Shown here: positions 17,192-26,112 of the stretch, in pieces
Layout of the letters: every line of letters starts with the position of its first letter
Position numbering within the stretch: the first letter of the stretch is position 1
DNA from: an uncultured Jannaschia sp.
GTDB lineage: Bacteria > Pseudomonadota > Alphaproteobacteria > Rhodobacterales > Rhodobacteraceae
Direction of reading: 5' to 3'
Length of the DNA: 64,000 nucleotides
Assembly (NCBI GenBank): GCA_947494145.1
Contig: CANLTZ010000002.1
Coordinates: 1-64,000 of the forward strand
Position numbers and translations under genes: made by a program
The notes under the pieces: generated by a model
Databases searched by the model: none
Told to the model about the DNA's origin: nothing
Seen by the model: only the letters and a program-made list of their open reading frames with translations

Positions 17192-17830
17192 ATGGCAATC
17201 GTGATCACGCTGGCCCAGCAAAAGGGCGGATCGGGCAAGACGACGGTCTGCGCGAACTTGGCGGTGGAACTGGCTGCCCGGGGGCACCGGGTGGCGGTGC
17301 TGGACAGCGACCCGCAGGGATCGCTCGGGCGGTGGTTCATGGCGCGTGTTGAACGCGAAAGCGGCGTGTCTGGCGATATGGACTTTTCCACCGCGTCTGC
17401 CTGGGGCGTCAGTTATGAAGCCAGTAAGTATAAGAAAACCCATGATTTCGTGTTGATTGACACGCCTCCGAAAATCGACAGTGACCTGAAGCCCGCGCTT
17501 AAAGTGTCGGATTTGGTCGTGGTGCCGGTTTCGGCCAGTCAGGTGGATCTGTGGGCCACGGAAGGCGTGCTGGAAATGGCGGCGCGGGAAGGCAAGCGGC
17601 CTCTGGCCGTGCTGAACCGGGCACGGTCAGGCACGAAGCTGACCGCGAAGATCCGAGGCGAGTTGTCGGAGTTGGAAGCCAACGCCGCCGAGACCGTGAT
17701 CGCCAACCGCGTGGCCTATGCGGAGGCCATGGGGGTCGGACAGGGCGTTTGTGAATATGGCCGCGCGGCGGCGGCAGCCTCTGAGATCAAGGCTTTGGCC
17801 GACGAAGTGTTGGCGGTGGTCGAGGGGTGA
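17192..17830 (+). CDS. ParA/MinD-family ATPase (orphan)
   Basis: A 212-residue ATPase with the deviant Walker A motif KGGSGKTT (K11, K16), the A' motif VLDSDPQGS and Walker B VLIDTPP. There is no ParB or centromere-like repeat nearby, so this is probably not the chromosome-partition ParA. Short orphan ParAs of this type position other cargo or regulate cell-cycle and surface machinery. The start at 17192 has GGGGG just upstream. It lies right after tRNA-Ala and converges on the kps cluster. Confidence 0.85.
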   Translation: MAIVITLAQQKGGSGKTTVCANLAVELAARGHRVAVLDSDPQGSLGRWFMARVERESGVSGDMDFSTASAWGVSYEASKYKKTHDFVLIDTPPKIDSDLKPALKVSDLVVVPVSASQVDLWATEGVLEMAAREGKRPLAVLNRARSGTKLTAKIRGELSELEANAAETVIANRVAYAEAMGVGQGVCEYGRAAAAASEIKALADEVLAVVEG

Positions 17831-17896
17831 AGCCCACACCTGACGAGACGTATCGCGGAACCTGTCTGCTTGGCCCGTTCCGATGATCTCGCCTAT

Positions 17897-18005
17897 AGCG
17901 GTTCTCGAAAAACCTGAAGCATCGGCTTTTCGAGAAACGGTGCAACATCAGTGCGATGGCGGGACGTTTTTCGGAAATGCTGATTCAGGTTTTCCGAAAA
18001 CCGCT
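17897..18005 (+). mobile_element. MITE-like fold-back element, copy 2
   Basis: A 109-bp copy with the same arms and apical loop as copy 1, in the convergent gap between the ParA gene and kpsC. The element's CTTTA end supplies the kpsC stop codon (TAA on the minus strand, 18006-18008). The hairpin could also act as a two-way transcription terminator. Confidence 0.8.
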
Positions 18006-20003
18006 TTAGCGCCATATCCAAGCGTAGCTGGCCAACGCGCCTTGGGCTTTTGAAAGTGCTCTGTTGAACGGCCCCGGCGTGGGCATTGGGCCATAGGCAA
18101 GGCGATGGGCGGCCACTTCGGGGGGGCAGGCCGTCCGGATCACGGGGTCGAAATAGCGCGGATAGGTGATGAGAACGGCGTGGACGAGCGCGTCTAGGGA
18201 CGGGCGGGCGGCGCGGCGTCGGGCAGGCACGTCGCCCCGGTCATGGGTCAGGCCCCAGCCTGCATAGAACGGTGCACCCAGCGTGATCACGGGGCGGTCG
18301 CGCAGTAGGGCCTCGAAGCCCAGGGTTGAGGTCATGGTCCAAATTTCGCTGGCTTTTTCAATCAGTGCGGCAGGGTCTGCCTGGGTGGCGACCAGATCGG
18401 CATCGGCTGCGTCAATGGCCCCGTCTCGCAGCCCGGCTTCCACATCGGGGTGGGGTTTGTAGACGATGAAGGTGTCGGGATTGGCCTGACGTGCCGCGGC
18501 GAGCAGGGCTGCATTGTCAGCCACATGCCCGGTGCCCAAACGGATGGAGGCATCATCGGCCACTTGGCCGGGCACCAGCAGGATCGGGCTGTCGGGCAGG
18601 TCCGGCAATTGGCCCGGAACGTTGTATTTTGTCAGCCGGTCCGAGACAATCTGACGTCTGAGTGCCTGCGCGCGGGCCAATGCCTCGGGCGGCAAGTTGG
18701 CGGCGGCGATGATGGCGGCCTCCATGTCTGAGGGCCGGGTGGGGTCGTAGTAGATACCGCTGCGATCCAGAGCGAGCGACAGGGGCGCGATCAGTTCTGC
18801 CCCCAAGCCACGGGACCGCAGGAACCCGTCTTCCAGATGGGTGACGCCATCGGGCCTGGGGGCGTCTTCCAGCGGATTGGCTGGGCTATCGGTGCCCGCA
18901 CCCCAGACAAGACGGGGCCGCGTGGGGTCATCGCGAAAGGTGACCCGCCGCGACAGGAAGTGTCGCAGCGGCGCGCGCTTCCACAGGCGCATATCAGGGG
19001 CCGACCAGCCCGCGCGGTCGTCGCGCCAGGCGCGGGTGCGGGCTTCCAGGATGCGGATGATGTCCAGTGGGTCACACAGGCGGTCATGGTGCGGGTCGTA
19101 CCAATGGGGGTAAAGCACCATGGCCCCGGCAAAAAGCTGGCCGCGCGTCAATTTGCGCTGCCGCCGGTCCAGCGGTGCGCGGTCATCGTCCAAGCCCCAG
19201 CCGGAATAGAAGGGCTGGCCGAACGTTATGGGCCGATGGCCATGCAAGATCGCCTCGAACCCCAATTGGCTGGTGACGGTATAGACCTTGATGGCGCCGG
19301 CCAGCAGGCCGGCGGGGGGCAAGGGGCGGTCTTCCAGCGTGGCGCCGTGGACGGCATCGGCCTGACTGAAATAGCCGGGGCGGTGGCCCTGCTGGGTTTC
19401 GGGATGGGTCTTGATGAGGAGGCGCGCGCCCGGGTTTTCCTCACGCGCGATCAGCAGCATCTCCCGGAAGGTGGCGTCAGTCGCGCCGCCCAGGCGAACC
19501 GAGGCATCGCCGCGCGTCTGGTCGATGACCAGGACATAACCGGGCTCGGGCAGGGGAAGGTCGGTGCGCGTGGCGGCGTATTTGGTGACGCCAGAGCGGG
19601 TCATTTCCTCTATCGCGGCGCGGGCGCGGGCGATCAGATTGCCATCGTCAAATGGGTGCGTGGCCAGCAGCGTTTCCAGCCCTGATAGCTGGGTGGCGTC
19701 GTAATAGGCGCCGTTTTTGTCGATCAGCAGGCCCAGCGTCGGCTCACCGCCGCGCCCAGGATGGAGCGAGCGTAGAAAGGCATCCTCAAACCGAAGAATG
19801 GGGGCACCGCGGCGGGCCGAGATGGCGGTGGCGCGGCGCGCCGAGGGGCCGTCATGGCCCCAGGCGGCAATGTATTCGTCGCCCTTCGGAAGGCCCGGGC
19901 GCAAATCCACGCCCGCCAGCCAGGCGATGCGTCGTATCCGGCGGCTGAAGAAGCCGCCGGATACGAACCGGGCGATTGTTGGGGCGTCGCCCGGATCGGA
20001 CAT
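18006..20003 (-). CDS. kpsC: KpsC-type beta-Kdo transferase (capsule linker)
   Basis: A 665-residue protein with two homologous halves, as in KpsC, which adds beta-Kdo residues to a lipid anchor for group-2-type capsules. The halves carry parallel signatures: TVTSQLGFEAILHG with FGQPFYSGWGL, and TMTSTLGFEALLRD with LGAPFYAGWGL. It is the last gene of kpsS-kpsD-kpsC, 3 bp after kpsD. Its stop codon coincides with the end of the adjacent repeat element, so the C-terminus may have been trimmed or changed by that insertion. Confidence 0.9.
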   Translation of the reverse strand: MSDPGDAPTIARFVSGGFFSRRIRRIAWLAGVDLRPGLPKGDEYIAAWGHDGPSARRATAISARRGAPILRFEDAFLRSLHPGRGGEPTLGLLIDKNGAYYDATQLSGLETLLATHPFDDGNLIARARAAIEEMTRSGVTKYAATRTDLPLPEPGYVLVIDQTRGDASVRLGGATDATFREMLLIAREENPGARLLIKTHPETQQGHRPGYFSQADAVHGATLEDRPLPPAGLLAGAIKVYTVTSQLGFEAILHGHRPITFGQPFYSGWGLDDDRAPLDRRQRKLTRGQLFAGAMVLYPHWYDPHHDRLCDPLDIIRILEARTRAWRDDRAGWSAPDMRLWKRAPLRHFLSRRVTFRDDPTRPRLVWGAGTDSPANPLEDAPRPDGVTHLEDGFLRSRGLGAELIAPLSLALDRSGIYYDPTRPSDMEAAIIAAANLPPEALARAQALRRQIVSDRLTKYNVPGQLPDLPDSPILLVPGQVADDASIRLGTGHVADNAALLAAARQANPDTFIVYKPHPDVEAGLRDGAIDAADADLVATQADPAALIEKASEIWTMTSTLGFEALLRDRPVITLGAPFYAGWGLTHDRGDVPARRRAARPSLDALVHAVLITYPRYFDPVIRTACPPEVAAHRLAYGPMPTPGPFNRALSKAQGALASYAWIWR

Positions 20004-20006
20004 GGG

Positions 20007-21158
20007 TCAGAAGGTGCTGCTGACCTGGTTCACCGTCGCCACGGGCTGGACGAGACCGGTGACAGAGCCGAGCAAGACGCCAACGGCGCGGTTGAAGGCC
20101 ACGACAGGTGCTTCGGTTACGAAGATCGTGTCACCGTCGCGCATCACGAAGTCGCGGGCCTGGAACATGCCGTTGGGCGCGGTCAGGTCGAGTACATAGA
20201 CCATGCGCTGGGTGCCCACGATGTCATCGCGGCCCAGCACCGCCTTGGCGACGGCCTCGGGCTCGTTGCGGAAGACGAAGACGCCGGTGGGGTTGGCCAG
20301 GCTGGGGTTGAGCCCGCCGACTTGGGCCAGTGCTTCGATCGCGGTGATGATGTCGGTGTCGAATTCCACCCGGTTCTGCGTGCCAGTGGCGCCCAGCACG
20401 GTGAAGCCGCGGGTGTCTTCCTCGATGAAGATCGTGTCGCCATCGCGCAGGGCGATGTCGAGATGGGGGTTGGTGTAAAGGTCCTGCAGGTAGGCCGTTT
20501 CCACATGCTGGCCGCGCGTGACCGTTACCAGCGCGACCGACGGCGAAACGGCGATTCCACCGGCAGCCGCGATCATGGAGGTGAGCATGCGGCTGGACCG
20601 CTCGATCGGGTAGACGCCTTGGGCGCTGGCCCCGCCCACGACACTGACGGTTGCGCCGTCGCCGGCAAGGCGCCGGACGACAACCTGTGGGTCAGGTGTC
20701 TGTTCGTCGAGGCGCCGGGTGATCACATCGCGCACGGCGTTGGGCGTGTTGCCCGCGGCGCGGATGCGGCCCGCATAGGGGATGAAGATGAAGCCGCTGC
20801 TGTCGACCTGTAATTCTTCGACCACGGCGCCCGAGACGCCGGGCCCGGTGAAAAGCCCATCTTCGACGTTTTCGTAGATCAAAAGGCCGAGCGTGTCGCC
20901 CGCCCGGATCGTGTCGGAGCCCAGCGGGTGGGCATTGCGGAACGCCTCGGAAAAGCCGAGGGCCTCGGTCACGCCGGTGGCCCGCGTCACGCGGTCATTG
21001 ACGGTGACAACGAAAGCGTCGCCTTCCTGCATGACCGAGCCTGCGAAGATTTCGCCTTTGCTTGGCCCCGACCGTGGAAGCGATGCGCATGACGCCACCA
21101 GGCCCACGGCCAGTGTAAGGGCGACGGCCTTGGCCCCCCTGGATACCTGTCTGCTCAC
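20007..21158 (-). CDS. kpsD: Wza/KpsD-type polysaccharide export lipoprotein
   Basis: A 383-residue outer-membrane polysaccharide export protein. It starts with GTG and has a lipoprotein signal (LVASC, lipidated C24), then the Poly_export/SLBB pattern (RAGDTLGLLIYENVEDG; VDSSGFIFIPYAGRI; VSVVGGASAQGVYPI; RDGDTIFIEED). It forms the channel that carries capsule polymer across the outer membrane. It sits between kpsS and kpsC. No kpsM, kpsT or kpsE is in the window. Confidence 0.85.
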   Translation of the reverse strand: MSRQVSRGAKAVALTLAVGLVASCASLPRSGPSKGEIFAGSVMQEGDAFVVTVNDRVTRATGVTEALGFSEAFRNAHPLGSDTIRAGDTLGLLIYENVEDGLFTGPGVSGAVVEELQVDSSGFIFIPYAGRIRAAGNTPNAVRDVITRRLDEQTPDPQVVVRRLAGDGATVSVVGGASAQGVYPIERSSRMLTSMIAAAGGIAVSPSVALVTVTRGQHVETAYLQDLYTNPHLDIALRDGDTIFIEEDTRGFTVLGATGTQNRVEFDTDIITAIEALAQVGGLNPSLANPTGVFVFRNEPEAVAKAVLGRDDIVGTQRMVYVLDLTAPNGMFQARDFVMRDGDTIFVTEAPVVAFNRAVGVLLGSVTGLVQPVATVNQVSSTF

Positions 21159-21238
21159 GTGTTCTGCCTTTCACTCTGCCTCGTGCCTCTTGCGGGGGTT
21201 GGCCCCCGTCCGGGCTTTTGATTTCGATTCGCGATACC

Positions 21239-22522
21239 CTAGCCGGATACCAATTTCAGGTTCTGCCGGGGCGCGGGTTTACCCGTCGCTAACCGATCAT
21301 ATGGGTCCAAATCGGACAGCATCATGTCCACAACTTGGCGAAGCAGTTGCCGACGGCCCCGCGCGGAATAAAAGCCTCCCGCCACTTGGCTGGTTTCCAG
21401 CAAGTAGTGGCGGTAGTCCCTGTAAGCCCGGCTGTCGGGGCGGCGCGGGTCTGCGAAGAAGTCGGCCAAGGGTTGGTCAGAGACGAATTCGGGTTTGGAA
21501 TAGACCGAGCGGCCCAGGGCTTTGACGGGCAAGCCACGCCAAAGCGCCTGTTGCGCGGCGGTCGAATTGACGGTCACGGCACTGCGGGCCTCGTTCATCA
21601 GCCCGGCAAGCTTGCCACCGCGCAGGTAGTGGATGCGCCCTTCCAGACCGTGATCGCGCGTTAATCGTTTGATAGTTGCACGGATGGGCGCGCGGCCATC
21701 TTCCAGCGGATGGGCCTTGAAGACCAAGTGGTGATGCGTGGGCGCACCGCGGGCGAAGGCGGCCACGACCTCCTCCAGGAAGTCGGTCATGGAGGCGAAG
21801 GGCGAGTGGGCGCGGAAGCTGGAATCATGTTCCAGCTGCATTAGGCAAAGGTGGTAAGGGAAGCCGCCATTGGTGATGCGCGCCTGAGATACGCGGCGCT
21901 GAAGCGCAGTGATGGGCATGGTGACCATTCGGCGCAAGTAGAGGCGGAATTCCTTGAGCACGGTGATGTCGCGATGGGGTTTGTAAGCCCGGTAGCGGCC
22001 AGGCCGTGTCAGCACGAACCAGTGATAAAGCATCCCGTAGAAGATGTGATGCCGCATGTCGCCCCAATGGGCGGGGGCATCGGGCAAATCCAGATCAAGT
22101 TCAGCCAAGGCGGCCTGCATTTCCGGCACGGATTTGTCCATGAGCCGGGAATTGGCGTTGGAGCCGCCGCGTTCGTAGCTTGTCCACCAGGGACGCAGGT
22201 AGCCTTCTTCGAAGACATGGACGGTCAAATTGCGGGCCTTTGCAATGTCGACGGCGTGCGCGTGGACCGGGCGTGTATCGCCATAGAGGACGATGTCGGT
22301 GATGGCGTGTTCGTCCAGAAGGCCTTCAAGTGCGGCAGGCCAGTCTTCCAGGCTGTCTTGGTAGGGGATGTAGCTGTCGCGGTGAAACCAGAAGGCGTCA
22401 TCGCCGCGATTAAAGCCCACGCGCCACGTATCTGCGCCCGCCGCTCGGAGAAGTTTCCCCAAGTGGTGGAAGAAGGGCCCGTGGGGTCCTTGCAGAAATA
22501 GGAATCGACGCGTCGGACGCAT
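21239..22522 (-). CDS. kpsS: KpsS-type Kdo transferase (capsule linker)
   Basis: A 427-residue capsule protein of the KpsS type, which adds the first Kdo to phosphatidylglycerol in capsule linker synthesis. Recognisable segments are FLFLQGPHGPFFHHLGKLL at the N-terminus, FEEGYLRPWW, LVFKAHPLEDGR and VTVNSTAAQQALWRGLPVKALG. The start at 22522 has GGAGGG upstream; the longer open frame lacks family likeness. First gene of the kpsS-kpsD-kpsC block. Confidence 0.85.
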   Translation of the reverse strand: MRPTRRFLFLQGPHGPFFHHLGKLLRAAGADTWRVGFNRGDDAFWFHRDSYIPYQDSLEDWPAALEGLLDEHAITDIVLYGDTRPVHAHAVDIAKARNLTVHVFEEGYLRPWWTSYERGGSNANSRLMDKSVPEMQAALAELDLDLPDAPAHWGDMRHHIFYGMLYHWFVLTRPGRYRAYKPHRDITVLKEFRLYLRRMVTMPITALQRRVSQARITNGGFPYHLCLMQLEHDSSFRAHSPFASMTDFLEEVVAAFARGAPTHHHLVFKAHPLEDGRAPIRATIKRLTRDHGLEGRIHYLRGGKLAGLMNEARSAVTVNSTAAQQALWRGLPVKALGRSVYSKPEFVSDQPLADFFADPRRPDSRAYRDYRHYLLETSQVAGGFYSARGRRQLLRQVVDMMLSDLDPYDRLATGKPAPRQNLKLVSG

Positions 22523-22736
22523 GTCGCCCTCCGATGAAAACGCCCCTTTATCGGCCGATGAGGCGGCGGCGAAAAGGCAGCAATGTGGCAGGAATGTGGC
22601 CCGTGCAGGGGTGCAACACTGTGTCAAATGGGCCGCATGGTGTGGCTTTATGGTAATTTCGCTGCCCTTGGGTGAGGGTTTCCGCCCCGGGCGTTTGCTG
22701 CGAAACTACAATTCCATTCGCGCAATCGGAGTTGTC

Positions 22737-23336
22737 ATGTTCACAGGGATCGTCACGGATATCGGCATTGTCCGCGGACTTGAAAATCGCGGCGATCTGC
22801 GGGCGAGAATCGGCACGGTCTACGACCCCGACGGGATCGATCTGGGGGCGTCCATTGCTTGCGATGGGTGCTGTCTGACGGTGGTCGACCGGGGGCGCGA
22901 TGAGGATGGGGCGTGGTTCGAAGTGGATGTCAGCGCCGAAAGCCTGTCCAAGACCGCCCTGGGCGATTGGACCGAGGGTGCCCGGGTCAATCTGGAGCGC
23001 GCTTTGCGGGTGGGCGATGAGTTGGGCGGTCATATCGTCTCGGGCCATGTGGATGGGGTCGCCGAGATCGTGACGGTCACGCCGGAAGGGGATTCCATGC
23101 GCTACGCCTTCCGCGCCCCCGAGGAATTGGCACGGTTCATAGCCCCCAAAGGTTCAATTGCTCTTAACGGGACGTCTTTGACGGTGAACGAAGTGGACGG
23201 CCCCGTCTTCGGTGTGAACCTTATCCCCCATACGCAGGAGGTGACGACTTGGGGCACGGCTGCCCCAGGCGACCGGGTGAACCTGGAGATCGACACGCTG
23301 GCCCGCTATGTCGCGCGGCTGGCCGAAGTGGGCTGA
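22737..23336 (+). CDS. ribE: Riboflavin synthase alpha subunit
   Basis: A 199-residue riboflavin synthase that dismutates two 6,7-dimethyl-8-ribityllumazines. It has two lumazine-binding barrels, the first starting MFTGIVTDIG and the second at GGHIVSGHVDG, with NGTSLTVNEV near the end. GGAG lies 5 bases before the ATG. ribBX and ribH follow 1.7 kb downstream with three small genes between. No ribD is in the window and no FMN riboswitch precedes it. Confidence 0.95.
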   Translation: MFTGIVTDIGIVRGLENRGDLRARIGTVYDPDGIDLGASIACDGCCLTVVDRGRDEDGAWFEVDVSAESLSKTALGDWTEGARVNLERALRVGDELGGHIVSGHVDGVAEIVTVTPEGDSMRYAFRAPEELARFIAPKGSIALNGTSLTVNEVDGPVFGVNLIPHTQEVTTWGTAAPGDRVNLEIDTLARYVARLAEVG

Positions 23337-23358
23337 CCGGCGCGCCCAAGACGCGGTT

Positions 23359-23397
23359 TCGGCCTGCCGGCCGAGAGTATTTGGGCCAGGATGAAGG
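23359..23397 (+). terminator. Hairpin plus dispersed 3'-end motif (after ribE)
   Basis: The perfect stem TCGGCC-TGCC-GGCCGA (23359-23374) is followed by GAGTATTTGGGCCAGGATGA at 23375. It lies 22 bp after the ribE stop, in ribE's orientation. Confidence 0.6.
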
Positions 23398-23484
23398 TGG
23401 GCGCGGCAGTTGATCTGCGTCAAGGCCGCGCACCCGTCGCGGTGCCAGGGTGGTTGGGCATCACCAACAGCGGAGCAGCCCCTC

Positions 23485-23730
23485 ATGTCCCACGTCCCCC
23501 ACGAGTTGAGCGAAGAATTTCCGGATGCGGGCGCCGCCATGGCCAAGCTCAAGGCGGAGAATGCGCATTTCGTGAAGCTGGCTGAACGATACCACGAATT
23601 GAACCGCGATATTCACCGCGCCGAGACCGATGTGGAGCCATGCTCAGACGATCATATGAACCAGATGCGGCGAGAGCGTTTGCATCTGAAGGATCAGATT
23701 GCGGCGATGCTGGCGGACGAGCCAGCCTGA
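23485..23730 (+). CDS. DUF465 (YdcH-type) protein
   Basis: An 81-residue helical protein of the DUF465/YdcH family. It starts MSHVPHELSEEFPD, then a basic helix, and ends with the usual RRERLHLKDQIAAML. Function is unknown; such proteins are small, soluble and widespread in Proteobacteria. It converges on the damaged acetyltransferase at 23549-24254, whose open frame runs through it on the other strand. Confidence 0.85.
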   Translation: MSHVPHELSEEFPDAGAAMAKLKAENAHFVKLAERYHELNRDIHRAETDVEPCSDDHMNQMRRERLHLKDQIAAMLADEPA

Positions 23731-24254
23731 AGCACTCATCTGGGCGCCGCAGTTCGAAGACCGGTTCAGGGAAGCCCGCATCATGGAGCGTGTCGGTCTG
23801 GCGTGCGCCAAGCCGCGTGAACAGGCGCAGGGCGGCGGTGTTGGGGGCGTCGGTAATCAGCAGGGTGCGCTGAGGCCCAGTGTTTGCGAAGGTGGCTTTG
23901 GCTGCAAGGCCCGTGGCCTCCTGTGCGATGCCGTGGCCTTGGGCGGTGCGCTCTAAGGTGATACCCAGTTCTAGCTCCGCGCCGCCTTGGGCGAGATGCA
24001 GGCCGAAATCGCCGAGAAGGGCATTTGTTGTCGCATCGGCGATTGCGATCTGCCACCACTGGCCTTCAGAAAAGGGGGGCCGTTTCCATGGCGGCCGTGA
24101 AGCCCCGACAGCGGTCGAGATCCATCGCTTCCCAACCCTGGAAGCACGCCACGTCCGGGTCGCTGCGATAGGCGTGGAATGGGCCTGCATCCGTTGGGCG
24201 GAGACGCCTGAGGCGCGCCAGCTTGCCGGTGATGGGAAGGGGGTCTTTTGCCAT
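23549..24254 (-). pseudogene. GNAT acetyltransferase, frameshifted
   Basis: A RimJ/RimL-like acetyltransferase in two frames. The N-terminus is MAKDPLPITGKLARLRRLRP to AAMETAP; after a G6 run (24074-24079, plus strand) the rest follows as FSEGQWWQIAIAD...HGIAQEATGLAAKA with the acetyl-CoA loop, ending at about VFELRRPDE. Removing one base of the run restores METAPFSEGQ. The second frame has no stop where the family ends (~23727) and continues into the opposite-strand DUF465 gene to 23549, suggesting another lesion there. Confidence 0.75.
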
Positions 24255-24339
24255 GTCCGCATGGTCAAACGCGGCGCCCATGCGGTCAAGGCTTGCCATT
24301 CCCGCGTGGGCATGGCCCGATCCGAATTAGGAGGCAGCC

Positions 24340-24897
24340 ATGACTGAAACCCCCGGCATCGGCCACAATTCGCGTCAAGATTTCAACGGCTATACGGGCC
24401 GTCTGCACCAATGGCGCCGGGCCCGTGCCGCGCTGGTGTCAAACCGGGTGCCTGTCGAGGTGGTGCGCTTACGCGTGAAGCGGGCCGCGGCGCTGGGGCT
24501 GGATTACGGGACCTATGCGGGGATCCGGGCGACGACGGGGCGCGATATCGTGGCGCTTCTGTTTTCGTCCAACGCGCTGGGCATGCTCCGACGGGCCGAG
24601 GTGGCCGCCCGCGAGGCCGAGAAGATCGCGGCGCTCGCTGCGGAGCGGGGTGCGCTGGTTCATCGCCCCTTGGCGCCCGTCGCTGCGCCGCCCTTGGATT
24701 GGGCCGCCACCGCGCCGCGCTTTACCGATAGTGACGGGCAGGCGCGCGAGGCCCTGCTGACCCCGCTGCGCCAGCGCAAGTTGCCAGCCGACGCGGTCTT
24801 GTTGGTGGGCCTTCCGGGGTGGGAGGCGTCCTGGTGCGCCAGCGCGCGTCTGGCGGGCTTTGTCCCGGCTGAGCGGTTCTTTGCACCCGGACGCTAA
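24340..24897 (+). CDS. Conserved hypothetical protein upstream of ribBX
   Basis: A 185-residue basic protein starting MTETPGIGHNSRQDFNGYTG, rich in Arg and Ala, with no signal peptide or membrane span. I do not recognise a domain. It lies 95 bp before ribBX on the same strand. Confidence 0.65.
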   Translation: MTETPGIGHNSRQDFNGYTGRLHQWRRARAALVSNRVPVEVVRLRVKRAAALGLDYGTYAGIRATTGRDIVALLFSSNALGMLRRAEVAAREAEKIAALAAERGALVHRPLAPVAAPPLDWAATAPRFTDSDGQAREALLTPLRQRKLPADAVLLVGLPGWEASWCASARLAGFVPAERFFAPGR

Positions 24898-24992
24898 GGC
24901 TAGACCCTTTCGCAGTTTTGCACGTGATCTATGCGCCAGCGCTCTGGCCCCGGAAGGGGCGGGCGGCTACACGTGTTGCAAAGGAGACACCC

Positions 24993-26111
24993 ATGGCCGA
25001 CCCAATCCCTTTCGAACAGCCCGGACCCGTTGAGCGCGAGAATTCCGAGGTGATCTCTGCCATCGAGGACGTCATCGAAGACGCCCGCAATGGCCGCATG
25101 TTCATTCTGGTGGATCATGAGGACCGCGAAAATGAGGGCGATCTGGTCATCCCCGCCCAGATGGCGACGCCCGATGCCATCAACTTCATGGCCACCCACG
25201 GGCGCGGGCTGATCTGTCTGACCCTGCCGGGGGAGCGGATCGACGCGCTGGGCCTGCCACTGATGGCCTCGCATAACTCATCCCGGCACGAGACGGCCTT
25301 TACCATTTCCATCGAAGCGCGCGAAGGCGTGTCCACGGGCATCTCGGCCCATGATCGGGCGCGCACTGTCTCGGTGGCGATCGACGCATCCAAAGGGGCC
25401 GCCGATATCGCCACACCCGGACATGTATTCCCCCTGCGCGCCCGCGACGGGGGCGTGCTGGTGCGGGCCGGTCACACGGAGGCGGCATGCGATATCTCGC
25501 GACTGGCGGGGCTGAACCCGTCCGGGGTGATTTGCGAGATCATGAAGGAAGACGGGAGCATGGCCCGGCTGCCTGACCTGATCGCGTTTGCGCAACTCCA
25601 CGGGTTGAAGATCGGGACGATCAGCGACCTGATTTCCTACCGGCGGCGCCATGACAACCTAGTGAACCAGACAGCGTCTCAATCTGTGACGTCGCGCATT
25701 GGCGGCGAGTGGTTGATGCGGGTCTTCACCGACGAAACCCAGGGGGCGGAACATATCGTTCTGACCAAGGGCGATATCTCGAACGGGCCGGTTCTGGTAA
25801 GGATGCATGCCATGAACCCGATGGAAGATGCGTTGGGTATTGGCGATAGCGATCTTGCCGGGGCGATGCAGGTGATTGCCGATGAAGGCCGGGGCGTCGT
25901 GGTGCTGCTGCGCGATACCGAGATGAAGTTGGATCCAGGCGGCGTGAGCCCTCAGAAGCTGCGGCAATATGGGTTAGGTGCGCAGATTCTCGCCGCGCTC
26001 GGCATCCATGAGATGGAGTTGGTAACCAATTCCGGGGCACCCAAGGTGGTGGGGCTCGATGCTTACGGCCTCACGATCACGGGCACACGGCCCATTCCGA
26101 AAGGCGCCTGA
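24993..26111 (+). CDS. ribB: RibBX: DHBP synthase fused to a degenerate GTP cyclohydrolase II domain
   Basis: A 372-residue protein. The N-terminal ~200 residues are 3,4-dihydroxy-2-butanone-4-phosphate synthase with DHEDRENEGDLVIPA, NFMATHGRGLICL and the GHTEAACDI region. The C-terminal part resembles GTP cyclohydrolase II but lacks its zinc cysteines: where RibA has HSECLTGDVFGSLRCDCG, here it reads MHAMNPMEDALGIGDSD. That matches the RibBX variant reported in Proteobacteria, active only in the RibB half. AGGAG precedes the ATG. ribH follows after 1 bp. Confidence 0.9.
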   Translation: MADPIPFEQPGPVERENSEVISAIEDVIEDARNGRMFILVDHEDRENEGDLVIPAQMATPDAINFMATHGRGLICLTLPGERIDALGLPLMASHNSSRHETAFTISIEAREGVSTGISAHDRARTVSVAIDASKGAADIATPGHVFPLRARDGGVLVRAGHTEAACDISRLAGLNPSGVICEIMKEDGSMARLPDLIAFAQLHGLKIGTISDLISYRRRHDNLVNQTASQSVTSRIGGEWLMRVFTDETQGAEHIVLTKGDISNGPVLVRMHAMNPMEDALGIGDSDLAGAMQVIADEGRGVVVLLRDTEMKLDPGGVSPQKLRQYGLGAQILAALGIHEMELVTNSGAPKVVGLDAYGLTITGTRPIPKGA

Positions 26112-26112
26112 C

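Noticed and set aside
17192-17830. Chromosome-partition parA
   Set aside because: No parB or parS-like site nearby, and the protein is shorter than the partition ParA of alphaproteobacteria.
22628-22736. Possible FMN riboswitch before ribE
   Set aside because: The conserved FMN-aptamer core segments are absent here, and also absent in 24898-24992 before ribBX.
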